In this document: positions 9,553 to 22,400 of the stretch, one piece after another
Layout: every line of letters begins with the position of its first letter
Numbering within the stretch: position 1 is the first letter of the stretch
DNA from: Haplosporangium gracile
Taxonomy: Eukaryota > Mortierellomycota > Mortierellomycetes > Mortierellales > Mortierellaceae
Assembly (NCBI GenBank): GCA_015499985.1
Contig: JAAAUF010000354.1
Coordinates: 230-32,921, forward strand
DNA: 32,692 bases
Direction of reading: 5' to 3'
Position numbers and translations under genes: made by a program
The notes under the pieces: model-generated
Seen by the model: only the letters and a program-made list of their open reading frames with translations
Databases searched by the model: none
What the model was told of the DNA's origin: nothing

Positions 9553-12500
9553 ATGATATATCACGCCCTGCGGCTAGCATGGTAAAACATCTAAATTCAT
9601 TCATCAACAAAGATCATCTCTCCACCCTAGACGCGAACGAAGCCAAAACCTCACAAAACCCTAATGCTACGCGCTTCCCTCCCTTCTTCTTCTCTATCGC
9701 AAACACCCAACATAGCATCACATTCTCTTCTATCAAGACATGGTCTGCCGTTGTCGACTCCACAGACAGGAGCAAGGCGCGGAGACACATGTTCCTCTGG
9801 TTCCTGATCCTTGCCGGTCTCTCGGTCGAACCCATTGCTGACACTCTCTTCTCTTCTCGGTAATTGAATCCCTTGGTCCTTTGTATACCAATATTTGCGC
9901 GGAGATTGCTGGCTTGATAGCATTATATAACCGGTAATGTACCTTTATTTTTGATACGAACGCTTGTCTAGGATCCCGATGTACGAGGGGATTAAAATCA
10001 TGTTTGCAGGATGGCTATTGCTGGCGCATTTCGACATATCACGACCAGAGAATCAACCACCACGCCAGAACAACACTATACCCGAGGACAGCCATCGCTC
10101 CTCACAGAGAGCACAATTGGAAACTCAACACAACCACCTTCATCACCCTACAAGCAGCAGGCAGTCGTCGTATTTATCGACAGCAGAACGGATACCAGCA
10201 ACCCCAGGGGGTGGCCTCAAAGCCGATGGAGATAGCGGCAGCAACAGTACGATGCTCAGGGCGACTAATCTGGACTTTGGACGGTTCAAGCGGGATTTGG
10301 AGAGGAGACGGTCTCATTCTCGCACACATTCACATATCACCGAGGACACCGTCCCGGCCAGGACCAACTCTCGCCTTGGCCACATAGAGCCTTCCCCTTC
10401 AGCAGCGACTTTTCCTTCCAAGGGAGACATCAAGTACACCCCAACGTCAGCTTCAGTACTACGAGCGGGATCATTACAGCAAGGTCATGAATCCACAACG
10501 TCCACCACAATAACAACAGTACAACAAGTGACTCCGGGGCAGGATGCGGGTGTTACCCATTCAGGGAAACGCTCACCGCTTGGAACCTTTCTGTTCGGGG
10601 GTGGAAAGTTCAGCCTCAAACGTCCTTCATCAGCAATGTCAGAAGACAGACCATCTCCGTCACTCACCAGGAACACGTCCAACTTGTCCTCGCGGTCACA
10701 GCCCAGGCCGAGCGCATTACACCGCACACCGTCTGGCCAACGTTCAGGAGGTGAGCATAGAGTCCGAATCAATGCAGAGTCGCCAGGAGGAAAGAACAAG
10801 CGACAGCGACATTCTCCAGAAGACAGAGACAAGTTTGCTGAGCCTGAAGAAGATGAGCAGCCTCAGGCACGACAGAGCAAGAATTCTCAAAAAGACAACA
10901 AGGCCAAAGCAGAATCCAAATCCACCGGTGCACCAATATCTGCATCAATACCGACACCGGCCCCCAACGCCACCACTTCTTCAGCAAAGTTCGCTCGCCC
11001 CAAGCCTCCAAGAAAGAGTCGCTCAGAATTGCAACCCGAGGTCGCTGAAGCAGCAGCAGCATCAAAGGATCTTAGCCCGCAGCATCAGAGGGTTCCAGAG
11101 TCGACTAGTCGGGATCTCTTTTCACCATCTGCGACAGAGACAGCGGAAGGATCCCAGGTGATCTCGGCGAGTTTTGAGTCGAGGATGAAGAATGTCAGGG
11201 CATGGATCAAAGGACGCAACCCCTCGATGATCTCGCCAACCTTGACGGCGACCTCTGAAGCGACTGCAACACATCTTCAACTGAAGAGACGATCATCGTC
11301 CTTCCTGCAACAGGACGAGAAGCCGAAGTCGTCCGGGAAAGGCGGTTTGGACGATCTTCCAAAGATCACCAAGCGCAAGGCGGCTAGGCAGCTCGCGCCT
11401 GCGGCCAATACCAAAAGATGGGCGGCGGAAGGTGACTTGGAGAGACCGTCGCAATGGACTGTGGCCGATGATGACAGGTTACAACGCCAAAACATCGACA
11501 ACAGTAGGAGGAGGAGCGGTGAGGGTACTGAGAGGGAGGCCAGTAGACTATACCCAGATCTTACCGCAGACTTGGCTGGCTCTTCAACTGCCCGCCAACG
11601 TGCGCAGGATTACAGTTTTTCTCAACCCATGCCTGCCACCCGGTGGAGCAGTGCTACAAGGATCGCAGGCGAACGCAGCCGGCCATCCTCGCTGCCCACC
11701 AATGTCGACTGGGAGCGATTCCAAAGGCTCATTGGAACAGCACCCAAGCGAACGTCGTCGTCGTCTACCTTAATGACATCTACGGCGCCATCGAGTGCCC
11801 TCCACCGGAAGAGCACTATCGCTACCCTCATTAACCACCAAGACGACAACCTAACCGTTGCTCCGTTGATCAAGCTTCGTCAGTCGCAGTTGAGGCAGCA
11901 CCAGGAGGAAGACTTTTTTGGAATGAAGCGGAAAGATGGCAGCGGCGGCAATGGTGACGGTATCAGGAACAAGTTTGACAGCACTCTGGATCTGTGGGAG
12001 CAAGAGGATGACGAGAGTTTGGCACGAAATGCAGCAAGAGAAGCTGAGGAGGTCGAGGCAAGAAGTCAATTACGGCTTTCTCAAGGACGGCGTGATTCTT
12101 CCTCCTCTTCATCTTTATTGGCGGGATCTCCACCCGAGGATGAGAGAGCACTCTTCACCTTTTCGTCGCCAAGCCGGATCTCGAAAACAACAATCTTGGC
12201 AACAGACCCGGGATACGAGATGGCGGCGCCTACGCCTAGCTTACTTCGGACGATCCCCTTCAACGGCGAATCTTCTCGGCGGCCTGTTCCTGATTTCCAA
12301 CCCAAGAAGTCATCCAACACCACCACCGCTCTACTGCAGGAAGCGATAAAGCCCTTACCTGCCCGTCGTACGTCTCAATCTGGTCAAGACAACACCAACC
12401 CGTTCTTGGAAAAGGGCACCAGCAGTAGTGGAGGTGGCGGTCGATCAGCCCCTTCCCCACCACGATTCAACTTTAACTTTGCAGGAGCCGCATCTCTGGC

Positions 12501-12795
12501 CAAGAAGCGTGCTCAAACCCATCAGTTCCAGTCTCAGCAGGGTACCAAAACCAGTCCTGAGGAAGTCGCTGCTCGGAGGGAGAGGCACCCAGGACTGTAC
12601 ACGCCAAGCAAGAAGAAGGCCGCCTCCGCTGGTACCACTGGGGTTGCTGCGAACTCGTCTGAGCAACAAGGATCGGCTTTCTGGAAGGAATCTCAATTAA
12701 GTCGACCTTCAAGTTCTCCGTTCAAGCACCCGTCAACGCCGACTGTCATGAGCCGATATATCGAGTTGTCGTCCCTTTCTGACGATTACGAGTAA
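9553..12795 (+). CDS. HVA22/REEP (TB2/DP1)-like protein, long disordered tail
   Basis: Three exons are proposed: 9553-9581 (29 nt), 9716-9859 and 9972-12795, giving 998 residues. The join yields an N-terminal domain like the TB2/DP1/HVA22 family, ER-shaping hairpin proteins (Yop1, REEP). It starts MIYHALRLACITFSSIKTW, followed by a first hydrophobic segment (MFLWFLILAGLSVEPIADTLF), then IPMYEGIKIMFAGWLLLAHF near residues 58-78. This matches the usual spacing of the two hairpins. The usual C-terminal helix (GA.xxY..) is not obvious. The remaining 900 residues are disordered and rich in Ser, Arg, Pro, Gln and Lys, with basic/serine clusters such as RRRSHSRTHSH and KFSLKRPSS that look like kinase targets. 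An unspliced start at ATG 9579 gives a different, unconserved N-terminus; the 29-nt exon joins in phase and is preferred. The tail frame is certain; the family call is moderate. Confidence 0.72.
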
Positions 12796-12871
12796 CTTAT
12801 CTTTCTTTTTCTTTCCTTCCTCCTCTTCTTTTCCTCACCTCATATCCCTCATATTCAGCATGCATTGTTAC

Positions 12872-12877
12872 ATTAAA
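12872..12877 (+). terminator. poly(A) signal ATTAAA of HVA22-like gene
   Basis: ATTAAA, the commonest variant signal, lies 77 bp after the HVA22-like stop codon in AT-rich sequence. Confidence 0.4.
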
Positions 12878-12922
12878 TACATCATGTTGCCTGTACTTTT
12901 TATCAAAAACTTCTATCGCTTT

Positions 12923-12928
12923 TTTATT
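12923..12928 (-). terminator. poly(A) signal of farnesyl diphosphate synthase
   Basis: AATAAA on the minus strand, 95 bp past the stop of the synthase. If used, the C19 tract lies inside the 3' UTR of that mRNA. Confidence 0.45.
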
Positions 12929-12977
12929 GTGGTGTATATGTATATGGCGGATGAGTGGGGATGCAGAGAGAGAAAGA

Positions 12978-12996
12978 GGGGGGGGGGGGGGGGGGG
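12978..12996. repeat. 19-base homopolymer G run
   Basis: Nineteen consecutive G on the plus strand (C on the minus strand), preceded by an AG-rich purine tract from about 12964. It lies 27 bp downstream of the farnesyl diphosphate synthase stop, between two convergent genes. Length may vary between isolates or be misread by sequencing. Confidence 0.95.
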
Positions 12997-13022
12997 ACAT
13001 CAAGCTACCGAAAGAAACGGAT

Positions 13023-15216
<2,194 letters not shown>

Positions 15217-15612
15217 TGTTGAATGTGTTGGTGTGGGTCGGGGGGTTGGGGTTGAATGAGAAGAAGAGAAAGAAAGAGAAGAAAGAGTGGTTTTATGATG
15301 AGATGAAAAGTAGGAAAAGGTGATGACACCCAGGGCGACCACGAGAGGACCAACAAAACTCCGCATCTATGTTTTTGCTTTTGGGAGTTGAAGGGGAAGC
15401 GAGAGGGGGGCAGTGAGTGAAGGGAACAAAGGTCAGGTCATAATCGATACTCAGGGGCACCCAACCGTTGGCTTTTTTGCTCTGTGGCCTGATCCTCGTT
15501 TGGATTTTATTAGTTAAACACCCTTAAGAAAATGTACTGCACAGTGCACACATACCCAATTTCTCACACAAAATATTGGTGGCGTGAGCTTTTTTTTATA
15601 CTATTCGAATCC
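15217..15612 (-). promoter_or_regulatory. upstream region of FPPS and 3' UTR of MULE-like gene
   Basis: This 396-bp gap between two minus-strand genes holds the FPPS promoter and the end of the MULE-like transcript. Minus-strand sequence just upstream of the FPPS start is pyrimidine-rich (about 15255-15295), as in many highly expressed fungal genes. A minus-strand AATAAA at 15516-15521 probably ends the MULE-like mRNA. No extra gene is supported. Confidence 0.5.
15516..15521 (-). terminator. poly(A) signal of MULE-like gene
   Basis: AATAAA on the minus strand, 92 bp downstream of the stop codon of the MULE-derived gene, in AT-rich sequence. Confidence 0.45.
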
Positions 15613-18600
15613 TCACTTCAAACGTGGGCGCTTGTGACCCTGCCCTGTCGAGTCATCATCCTGTTCTCTTTCTCGTCCTTCTCGTCCTTCTTCCTGTTCC
15701 TCTATTCTGCACTCCATCGTCCGAGGTTTGCTGGGTTCAATCATATGGATCGCATACTCAAAAAGAGTCTGCAACATATCCGACTGCGGAACTTCCTTAT
15801 TCCTGTCGCGAACCGCATTCAGTTGATTTAGTCGGTTCAGGTAAAAGTCCAGGTCAAATGGCTTCTTAGTTTCTGTCGCCGTTGTTGATGCCGTTAATGG
15901 AGTCGTTGTTATTGTTGTTGGCGGTAGTGGTGGTGGTAGTGATTGTGATGGTGCCTTCGTTACTGAATTTGGTGTCGAACCACTTGTTGCTAAAGATGTC
16001 ATGTCCTCCAAAACCGATGCTGCTGCCGCCATGGACCTTGTAGTTCGCCCGGTCACGAAGGTAGATGGCTTGTTACGTGTTCTCGTTCGTGTCCTCGTCA
16101 CGTCTCGCGCCAGTTCCAGTTCTGCGGCAGACAGTGGTGGCGTTGTCGCACTAGGCGCGCTGCCTGCAGATGTCGTCAATGTGGTAGATTGCTGTGGTGT
16201 TGGTGATGGTGATCGTCTGGACTCCTCATCGACCATATCTGTCGCTTCTTCGACGACTGCCTCTGTTACCTCATCCTCATGAACCGCCACCTCCGAGTCT
16301 TGTTCAACTACTTCCTCAAAGTCATCCTTCTGATTCCAATGCTCACAGTCATGATCTTGAACTTGGTCTTGATTCGGAGGAGAATTAACAACAACGATGA
16401 TGGCAGGCTCTGTCGTCTCAGGCGTTGGCTCAAGCACTGGCTCTGGCAACGGTGGCGGCGGACCACCCCCAAAAGTCCGCTGCGGTATCCGGATCCGAAC
16501 AAGCGCAATATGATGGCAATCAACAATTCCATCTCTCGTAGCGACTGGACAGGAGCAACGACAAAAGACATAATGCCCTCCGCGAGCGCTAGGATTCTTA
16601 ATCGCCTCCATCTTGACCTCATACGACACTCCAGGCTGCGTAAACGACTCGATCTTGAGCGACATCTCCGAGGCCAAACTTATCGTCCGCTCACTATAAC
16701 CCCTTGACTCTCGGGTGTCGAGATGGAATTTTGCGCACCTGTCCAGCCACGTTTCGCCTCCCTTCTTCTCTTTCTCATTCTCTGCTGCTGCCACGGCTGC
16801 CTTGACTGTATCGCTATCAAGCATCCTGTCGAGACACTGTTGTTGAAAATATGGAACCGCGATCGTCGTCAGAATAAAAATCACGGTATCAAACCGGTGC
16901 TGTTGTTGAGGTGTGGCCGTGAAACACTTGCGTTCCAATGAATCCAACCAGGGTGCAATATCCTTATAAGAGCTCGCGTTGGCGGGGGTCACGTCTGGAC
17001 GATAACAAAGCATCCAACGTTTCTGTCGGTCCTGGATTTGTTGAACCATTTCCTCCTGTTGGGACTCAGTCTGATGATCCTGCACTGTTCGTCTGTCAGG
17101 GCCAAAAAAATGAGAGTTGAGGTATGCTAGGAGTTGCTCTTGTCGACGCCATTTGTTCCTGAACTGTGTGATCCGCTCTGCTGCCTTGGTCTCGTCCATT
17201 TCGTACAGGATAGTATGGAGTCCTGCTTGAACCTAGGCAGCCGCATGTGGAGGAAAACAAACGTTGCTTAGTTTTGCTAACTTTTCTTTGCCGCATTATA
17301 TGAATATAACAGTCAAAGAACTAATGTACCTTGGCATCAAAATCCCTCCGCTGTTTTGCTGTAAGGCCTTCCATTCCTGTCAGCTTTGAAGCAAGGTCTT
17401 TTTCCCACAACCTAGTCAAGTGCCACCCAGAGTAATGGATTGAAACACCAGAGAATGCAACTTTGAGCACCTGAACAGCCATTGCGCCTTGGTTGGTGAT
17501 CACGATCGCTGGGTTGTAGTCGTATTCGGCATCGGGCGTAGAATATATCTGCCTCATCCTTGCGCGTATGGCCCCAAACCAGTCTTCGAGGATCTGAGCG
17601 TCACTGGTCTTTGAAAGCAGGAATGCTACAGGGATAGCCGTGCCAGTACTCGGGTGCTTTAACACTAGGCTGAATAGACTGATGTTGTGTCTAGAAAGAT
17701 ATTCAAATGCGCAAGAAATGTCAACGTCCGAGGGATATAATTACGCACCTGATTTTACATGCGACTTAAGAGTGCGACTATGTGCCACTGACTCACCCGA
17801 ATGCAAAGGGCCGTCCCTCAAAAAAGAGCGTTTCACCATAGTCGTGCAATTGTTGCATCTGCCACCTGGAAGCAAAGCCAAAGTACAAACACCCAGACTG
17901 ATAAGAAGGCTGGTGATACGTGAAAGCTTGTTCCTTGTCCAATGCCTTCATCCATTTGACAGCCGAGAGTGTCGCATCAGGATCCTTGAACATCGTCTCC
18001 GTGGCTGTCGAGTACCAAATGTTGTATACATCGTTACAGTCGACAACATCATCGTTCAATCCTTGCGACGATTGCTCGCCGCCTTTCAAAAGTCCACCAA
18101 TGTCGTCAAACTGCATGACCAACTGCCGTAATACCCTCGAAACAATCGACCCTTTCATATTACAAAGACTCCTAATCGTCAACCGGACCATATTCGCCAC
18201 CTCCCATTTCTCCAACTCCGTCGTAGCGCCCAGCTCATGGTTATGAAGATAATTGTACTCAAAAGTCGCCGCATCCTCTAGCCCGTCCTCCTTGGGCACC
18301 ATCATCCGTGTAAACTGCGACGTACAATTCATCTTGATCGATGCCGGTCGGTTCCTGGGTTTTCCAGATGCCCCACCTGGCACTCTAGTCGGCTGGGCAC
18401 GATGTTTTCCGGCGCGGTGACAATTGTACGTGAAACGAGTCTGGCCCTTGAACACCCCTAGGATGTGCTCGTGCGTGCGATGAACCACGAATCGGGTCGA
18501 AATAGTCTTGAAATGCTGCGCGAGCCACTCTTCGTACTTGTTGCCAAGGACCACAAACTGAACCTTCTTGTCACTGAGAATCTTGATCCGTTCCTCTGGC

Positions 18601-19215
18601 TTGATGCCATAGTATTGAGCCGCTTCAAGGATCATCCTGTCGTGGTAAAAGACTTCCCGGATGAGGTCGACCTCAATGGCATTCAGGTCATTGAACAAGC
18701 GTGTTTTTAGTGGCTATTACGAAAGTAAACGTGGGCAAACAAGTTTTGATTTTTTTTTTCAGCGTTCAATTGCTTTATAAACTTTACAAGGTTGCCGAGC
18801 ACGTTGACACTTTTTATGAACAGATTACTCACTTGAACGACACGTCTCCACTCTTCCTCGAGCGTCTCCAGACTGACAGTGTCTTCTCCATCAACACAAT
18901 CTTCTTCATCAGTATCGTCTTCGCCGTCCTTGGCTTTGAGTGTGTCTCGTTTAGCCACGCCAGCCGCGGCAAGGGCTTTACCCTAAAATAAATTAGACAA
19001 AATACGACGGCGGTTAAAACTGAAAATGATCTTGTTGAAAGTTGGCGAAAATGAAAAAAAAAAACAAAGTGTGAATGCTGATGTACAATGTCAGAAAAGC
19101 ATGCAACAATGAGTTGCTCGATCGTCTGTCGAGTTGCTGGATCCTGAATGACAGATTCCTCGGTTGCGTCAAAGGGTGCCTCTGCGGCGGCTACAGGGGC
19201 TACGGTAGAGTCCAT
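15613..19215 (-). CDS. MULE-transposase-derived protein with FAR1-like and SWIM zinc domains
   Basis: Five exons (19215-19087, 18982-18833, 18713-17797, 17690-17330, 17232-15613) give 1058 residues. Residues 50-85 are acidic. Residues 150-255 resemble a FAR1/WRKY-GCM1-like DNA-binding domain (YNCHRAGKHR, KMNCTSQF, YLHNHELG). Residues 385-490 align with a MULE transposase core: LFFEGRPFAF, LFSLVLKHPSTGTAIPVAFL, then VITNQGAMAV and GVSIHYSGWHLTRL. In active elements the corresponding positions normally carry Asp (DgTy), Asp (TD) and Cys (CxxH); here they are Glu, Asn and Ser. A SWIM zinc finger (CRCSCP..DCHH, CxC..CxH) near 745-765 is intact. The C-terminal 300 residues are disordered, acidic then Ser/Thr-rich, ending KRPRLK, a likely nuclear signal. 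The intact five-exon frame and lost catalytic residues point to a domesticated DNA-binding protein, perhaps a transcription factor as FHY3/FAR1 are in plants. The fungal role is unknown. Confidence 0.82.
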
Positions 19216-19414
19216 AATTGGGCAGGTTCAAAGCGTTGGTCGTGCGTTTTTTGAATGTTTGTACATAATGTGCTTAGGTGACTGTTTCTTGCAGGATCAG
19301 AGACGACTCACAGAAGCAACTTTCTAAGCGACTTGTCCAACGCTAACCACGGTTCTAGTAGCAGCATCCATATGGAGCCATGTTACTTTTAAGAAATACA
19401 AAGACGCGACTTTT

Positions 19415-19420
19415 TTTATT
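19415..19420 (-). terminator. poly(A) signal of Bro1-domain gene
   Basis: AATAAA on the minus strand, 19 bp downstream of the Bro1-domain gene stop codon. Confidence 0.45.
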
Positions 19421-19438
19421 TAAATCAATGTACCAAGT

Positions 19439-22400
19439 TTAATCAAGAAGTGAATTGGGGCGGTAACCAGTTGGCTGCTGTGGCTGCATGGGCGCATATC
19501 CACCCTGGTTAAATTGCTGCTGTTGTGGCTGCATTGGCTGCTGCTGCTGCTGTTGTAATGGCTGCTGCTGGTAGGGCTGCTGTTGCTGCTGGAAACCACC
19601 TCCATACTGTTGTTGATAAGGCTGTTGTTGCTGAAGTGGTTGCTGCTGTTGCTGCTGGTACTGTTGCTGCTGAGGAACCTGTTGTTGCTGGAACCGAGGC
19701 TGCTGCTGCGGCTGCGGCTGCGGCTGCTGCTGCTGCGGGTATGGGGCATATCCACCTTGTTGCTGAGGCTGTTGCTGCTGTTGCAAGGGTTGTTGTTGGT
19801 ATTGCTGTTGTTGAAAGGGAGACTGAACCTGCGGCTGCGGTTGCTGCTGCTGCTGGAAGGGTGCAGGTGCCATTGGCTGGAACTGGCCCTGAGGTGCCAT
19901 GGGCTGATACACTCCAGTGTTTTGCTGAGGCTGCGAGAGTGGCTGCTGCTGTTGGTACTGAGGTTGAGACACTGGTCGGTACTGTTGCTGCTGCTGATGC
20001 TGCTGCTGATATTGCTGCTGGGGTTGTTGGAACTGTTGCTGGGGCTGCTGGAATTGCTGTTGAGGTTGCTGCTGTTGGGGCTGCTGAAACTGTTGCTGCT
20101 GCTGAGAATGCTGAGGCTGCATAGGCTGGTACTGCTGTTGAGGAACCTGCTGTTGTTGCTGTGGAGACTGCATAGGAGCCTGAGAGAACGTTGGCTGAGT
20201 GAATGATCGAGCAGGTTGATGATGCTGCTGGGCAGGTGACGGCAGATTGTAGCTTCCCTGTCGCTGCAAAGGCTGTTGATGCTGAGGTTGTTGCATGGAC
20301 TGCATCGGTTGCATAGGTTGCTGGTGAGGCGTCTGAGGCGACGGCAGAGCGAATGGACCAGTGTTGGGAATAACCATCGACGGCGTCTGAGGCTGAGGAG
20401 TGCTTTGCTGCGATGAGGCCGACGAAGGCGCTCCGTAATGAGGGTTGGTCGCAGGGGAAGTGGAGTGCTGTGGTGCAAACGAGGGAGCGGTAGGAGCAGA
20501 GGTCATTGGAGCATAGGGCGCAGGACCAGCAGAAACTGGGGCCCACTGAGGAACCGACGGCGCTACTGGAGCAGGTCCTGGTCCACGGGAAGCACTTCCC
20601 AAATTCATATTCGCCATAGCGTCGATGGGAGGGGAGCTGGGGGGAGGGGACGAGACACTGCCGAGCCTCGACAGTTGATCCTTGAGTGCTTGGGACCCGC
20701 GCTCTGACTGAGAAGCAAGCACCTGTCTCTCCAACATACTGCGTTCGTCTTTTCTGGACCGACAGAACTGGTCGACAGCCTTGACCAAATCCTGCACCTG
20801 AACATTCAGATCCTCGTAGTACCGAATTCCTTTCTTGTAGCCATCTTTGACAGCAATGTAGGAGCCCCTTGTCTTGATCAGTTGATCAGACATCGCCTGT
20901 CTCTTTCTCTCGGTGGCATCCCATACTTCCTGAAGGCTTCTGGCCTCCTGTCTATTCATCAATTCCTTGTAGTGTGCCGTGAGCTCCTGCATCAAGACTT
21001 GTTGGTGGTGAATGGTGGCGGTAACCCTGGTCTGGTGAGGTCTGAACTTTTCAAGTTCCTGAGCAAAGAGCTGCGGCTCGATACCCGAGCTCTTCTTGTT
21101 CAAAATTAAGAGGTTGGAGATGTCGTCTTGTTGCGTCTAGTGTTTTACAAAGGAGCATAGGAAGTTAGAACTGTAGCCATCTTTGTTGCTTTTATATTCC
21201 ATACCATCATTAGCAGCAGCATGTGGTAAACGTACTTTCACTTTCATGTCCTCAAGCGTCTCCATACGCTCCTGCTTCAGCTTCTTGAGCTTGGCCATCA
21301 CGTCCTCGACCTTGGTCACGGTTCTAAGGATCGCCTCACTTTCACCACTGTCCTCAACATCCAGCAAGCTGTTATCTGAACGAGTTGAACCCTTTCTGTT
21401 CTTGCTAGTATCCACAACAATGCGTGCGAAAAGCTGCTCCAAAGCGCCTCCCTCGCGCCCTTCGCGAAGCACCATGACATTGTTGGCAATCTGGTCAAAG
21501 GATCGAGTCAGGTTATGATCTGATGTTGAAGCCTTGTCAATCGACTCCATTAAGGCCCTAGAATCTGTTCTGAAAACCTGAGTCAATGGTCCTGATGGGC
21601 GCTGAGTCCAGAGGTCGGCATATTTGGCCTAGTGAATACAAAGTCAACAATCATAAGTTATATCGATTGAGTAAGCAAACATCAAGTCGTCTTATTGTCA
21701 TAGCGAACAAAAGACAAAAAGTTCTTACTCTAAGCGTCTCGCATTGACTACGCTCTTCATCCAACGACAAGTTAGCGTTCTCCAGCGACTCTCTTGTTCC
21801 TGACTTAAAACGGTCCAGGGTTGATATCAGATCTGCAACAGCTTCGCCTCCAATCTCCTGAGCCTGAATAAAGTCAGCCACTTCCTTGACAGCTGATGGG
21901 GGGACGGCCAGACTATCGAGAGAGGCACCTTGACCCCCGCTGGCGTTGTTTTTAAACTTTTCGAGACCAGCGGGAAGGTTCATGTACTCCAGTGCACTCG
22001 ACAGCTCCTGATTAGCAGTCTCACACTTTTCAGCCTCCGCACGCACAAGTTTGGCCTTCTCTTCTGAGTACAGACTGGATGACTCGTGTACCGACAATGG
22101 GATGAGACGCTGGAAAGTGTCGGGTCCAATGACCTTCTGGATCTCGCTTTGTGTGTACAGTTCTGAAATGGGTAAGGGCTTTGTCGCATTCAGCTTCTCG
22201 AGAGCGGGTAGCGCTCCTTCTGCTGGGACGGCCTCGTGATAGATCATGTCGTTGTCCCGGATAGCCTGAGTCTTCTTCTCTGTGATGATCGCCAAGTGGG
22301 ACTTTGTGATCTCGTGCAATGTGGTTGCTGCCTCCTGGGTCAACGTCACGGTCGGGTGCGAGCTCTGGCTGAATCCTGATGCAAAACTCTTGGCCTGCTT

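Noticed and set aside
9579..9863. ATG 9579 as the start of the HVA22-like gene
   Set aside because: This ATG sits in a splice donor context (ATG|GTAAAA), and its first 45 codons match nothing. The spliced start at 9553 gives a family-like N-terminus in phase.
15217..19438. MULE-like gene as a live transposon copy
   Set aside because: No terminal inverted repeats were noticed in its flanks, and the catalytic positions are substituted. A systematic repeat search was not possible here.
19509..20546. Long poly-Ala, poly-Leu and poly-Ser open frames on both strands
   Set aside because: All are frame shadows of the CAG/CAA tail of the Bro1-domain gene, which has family-conserved sequence upstream in the Gln frame.
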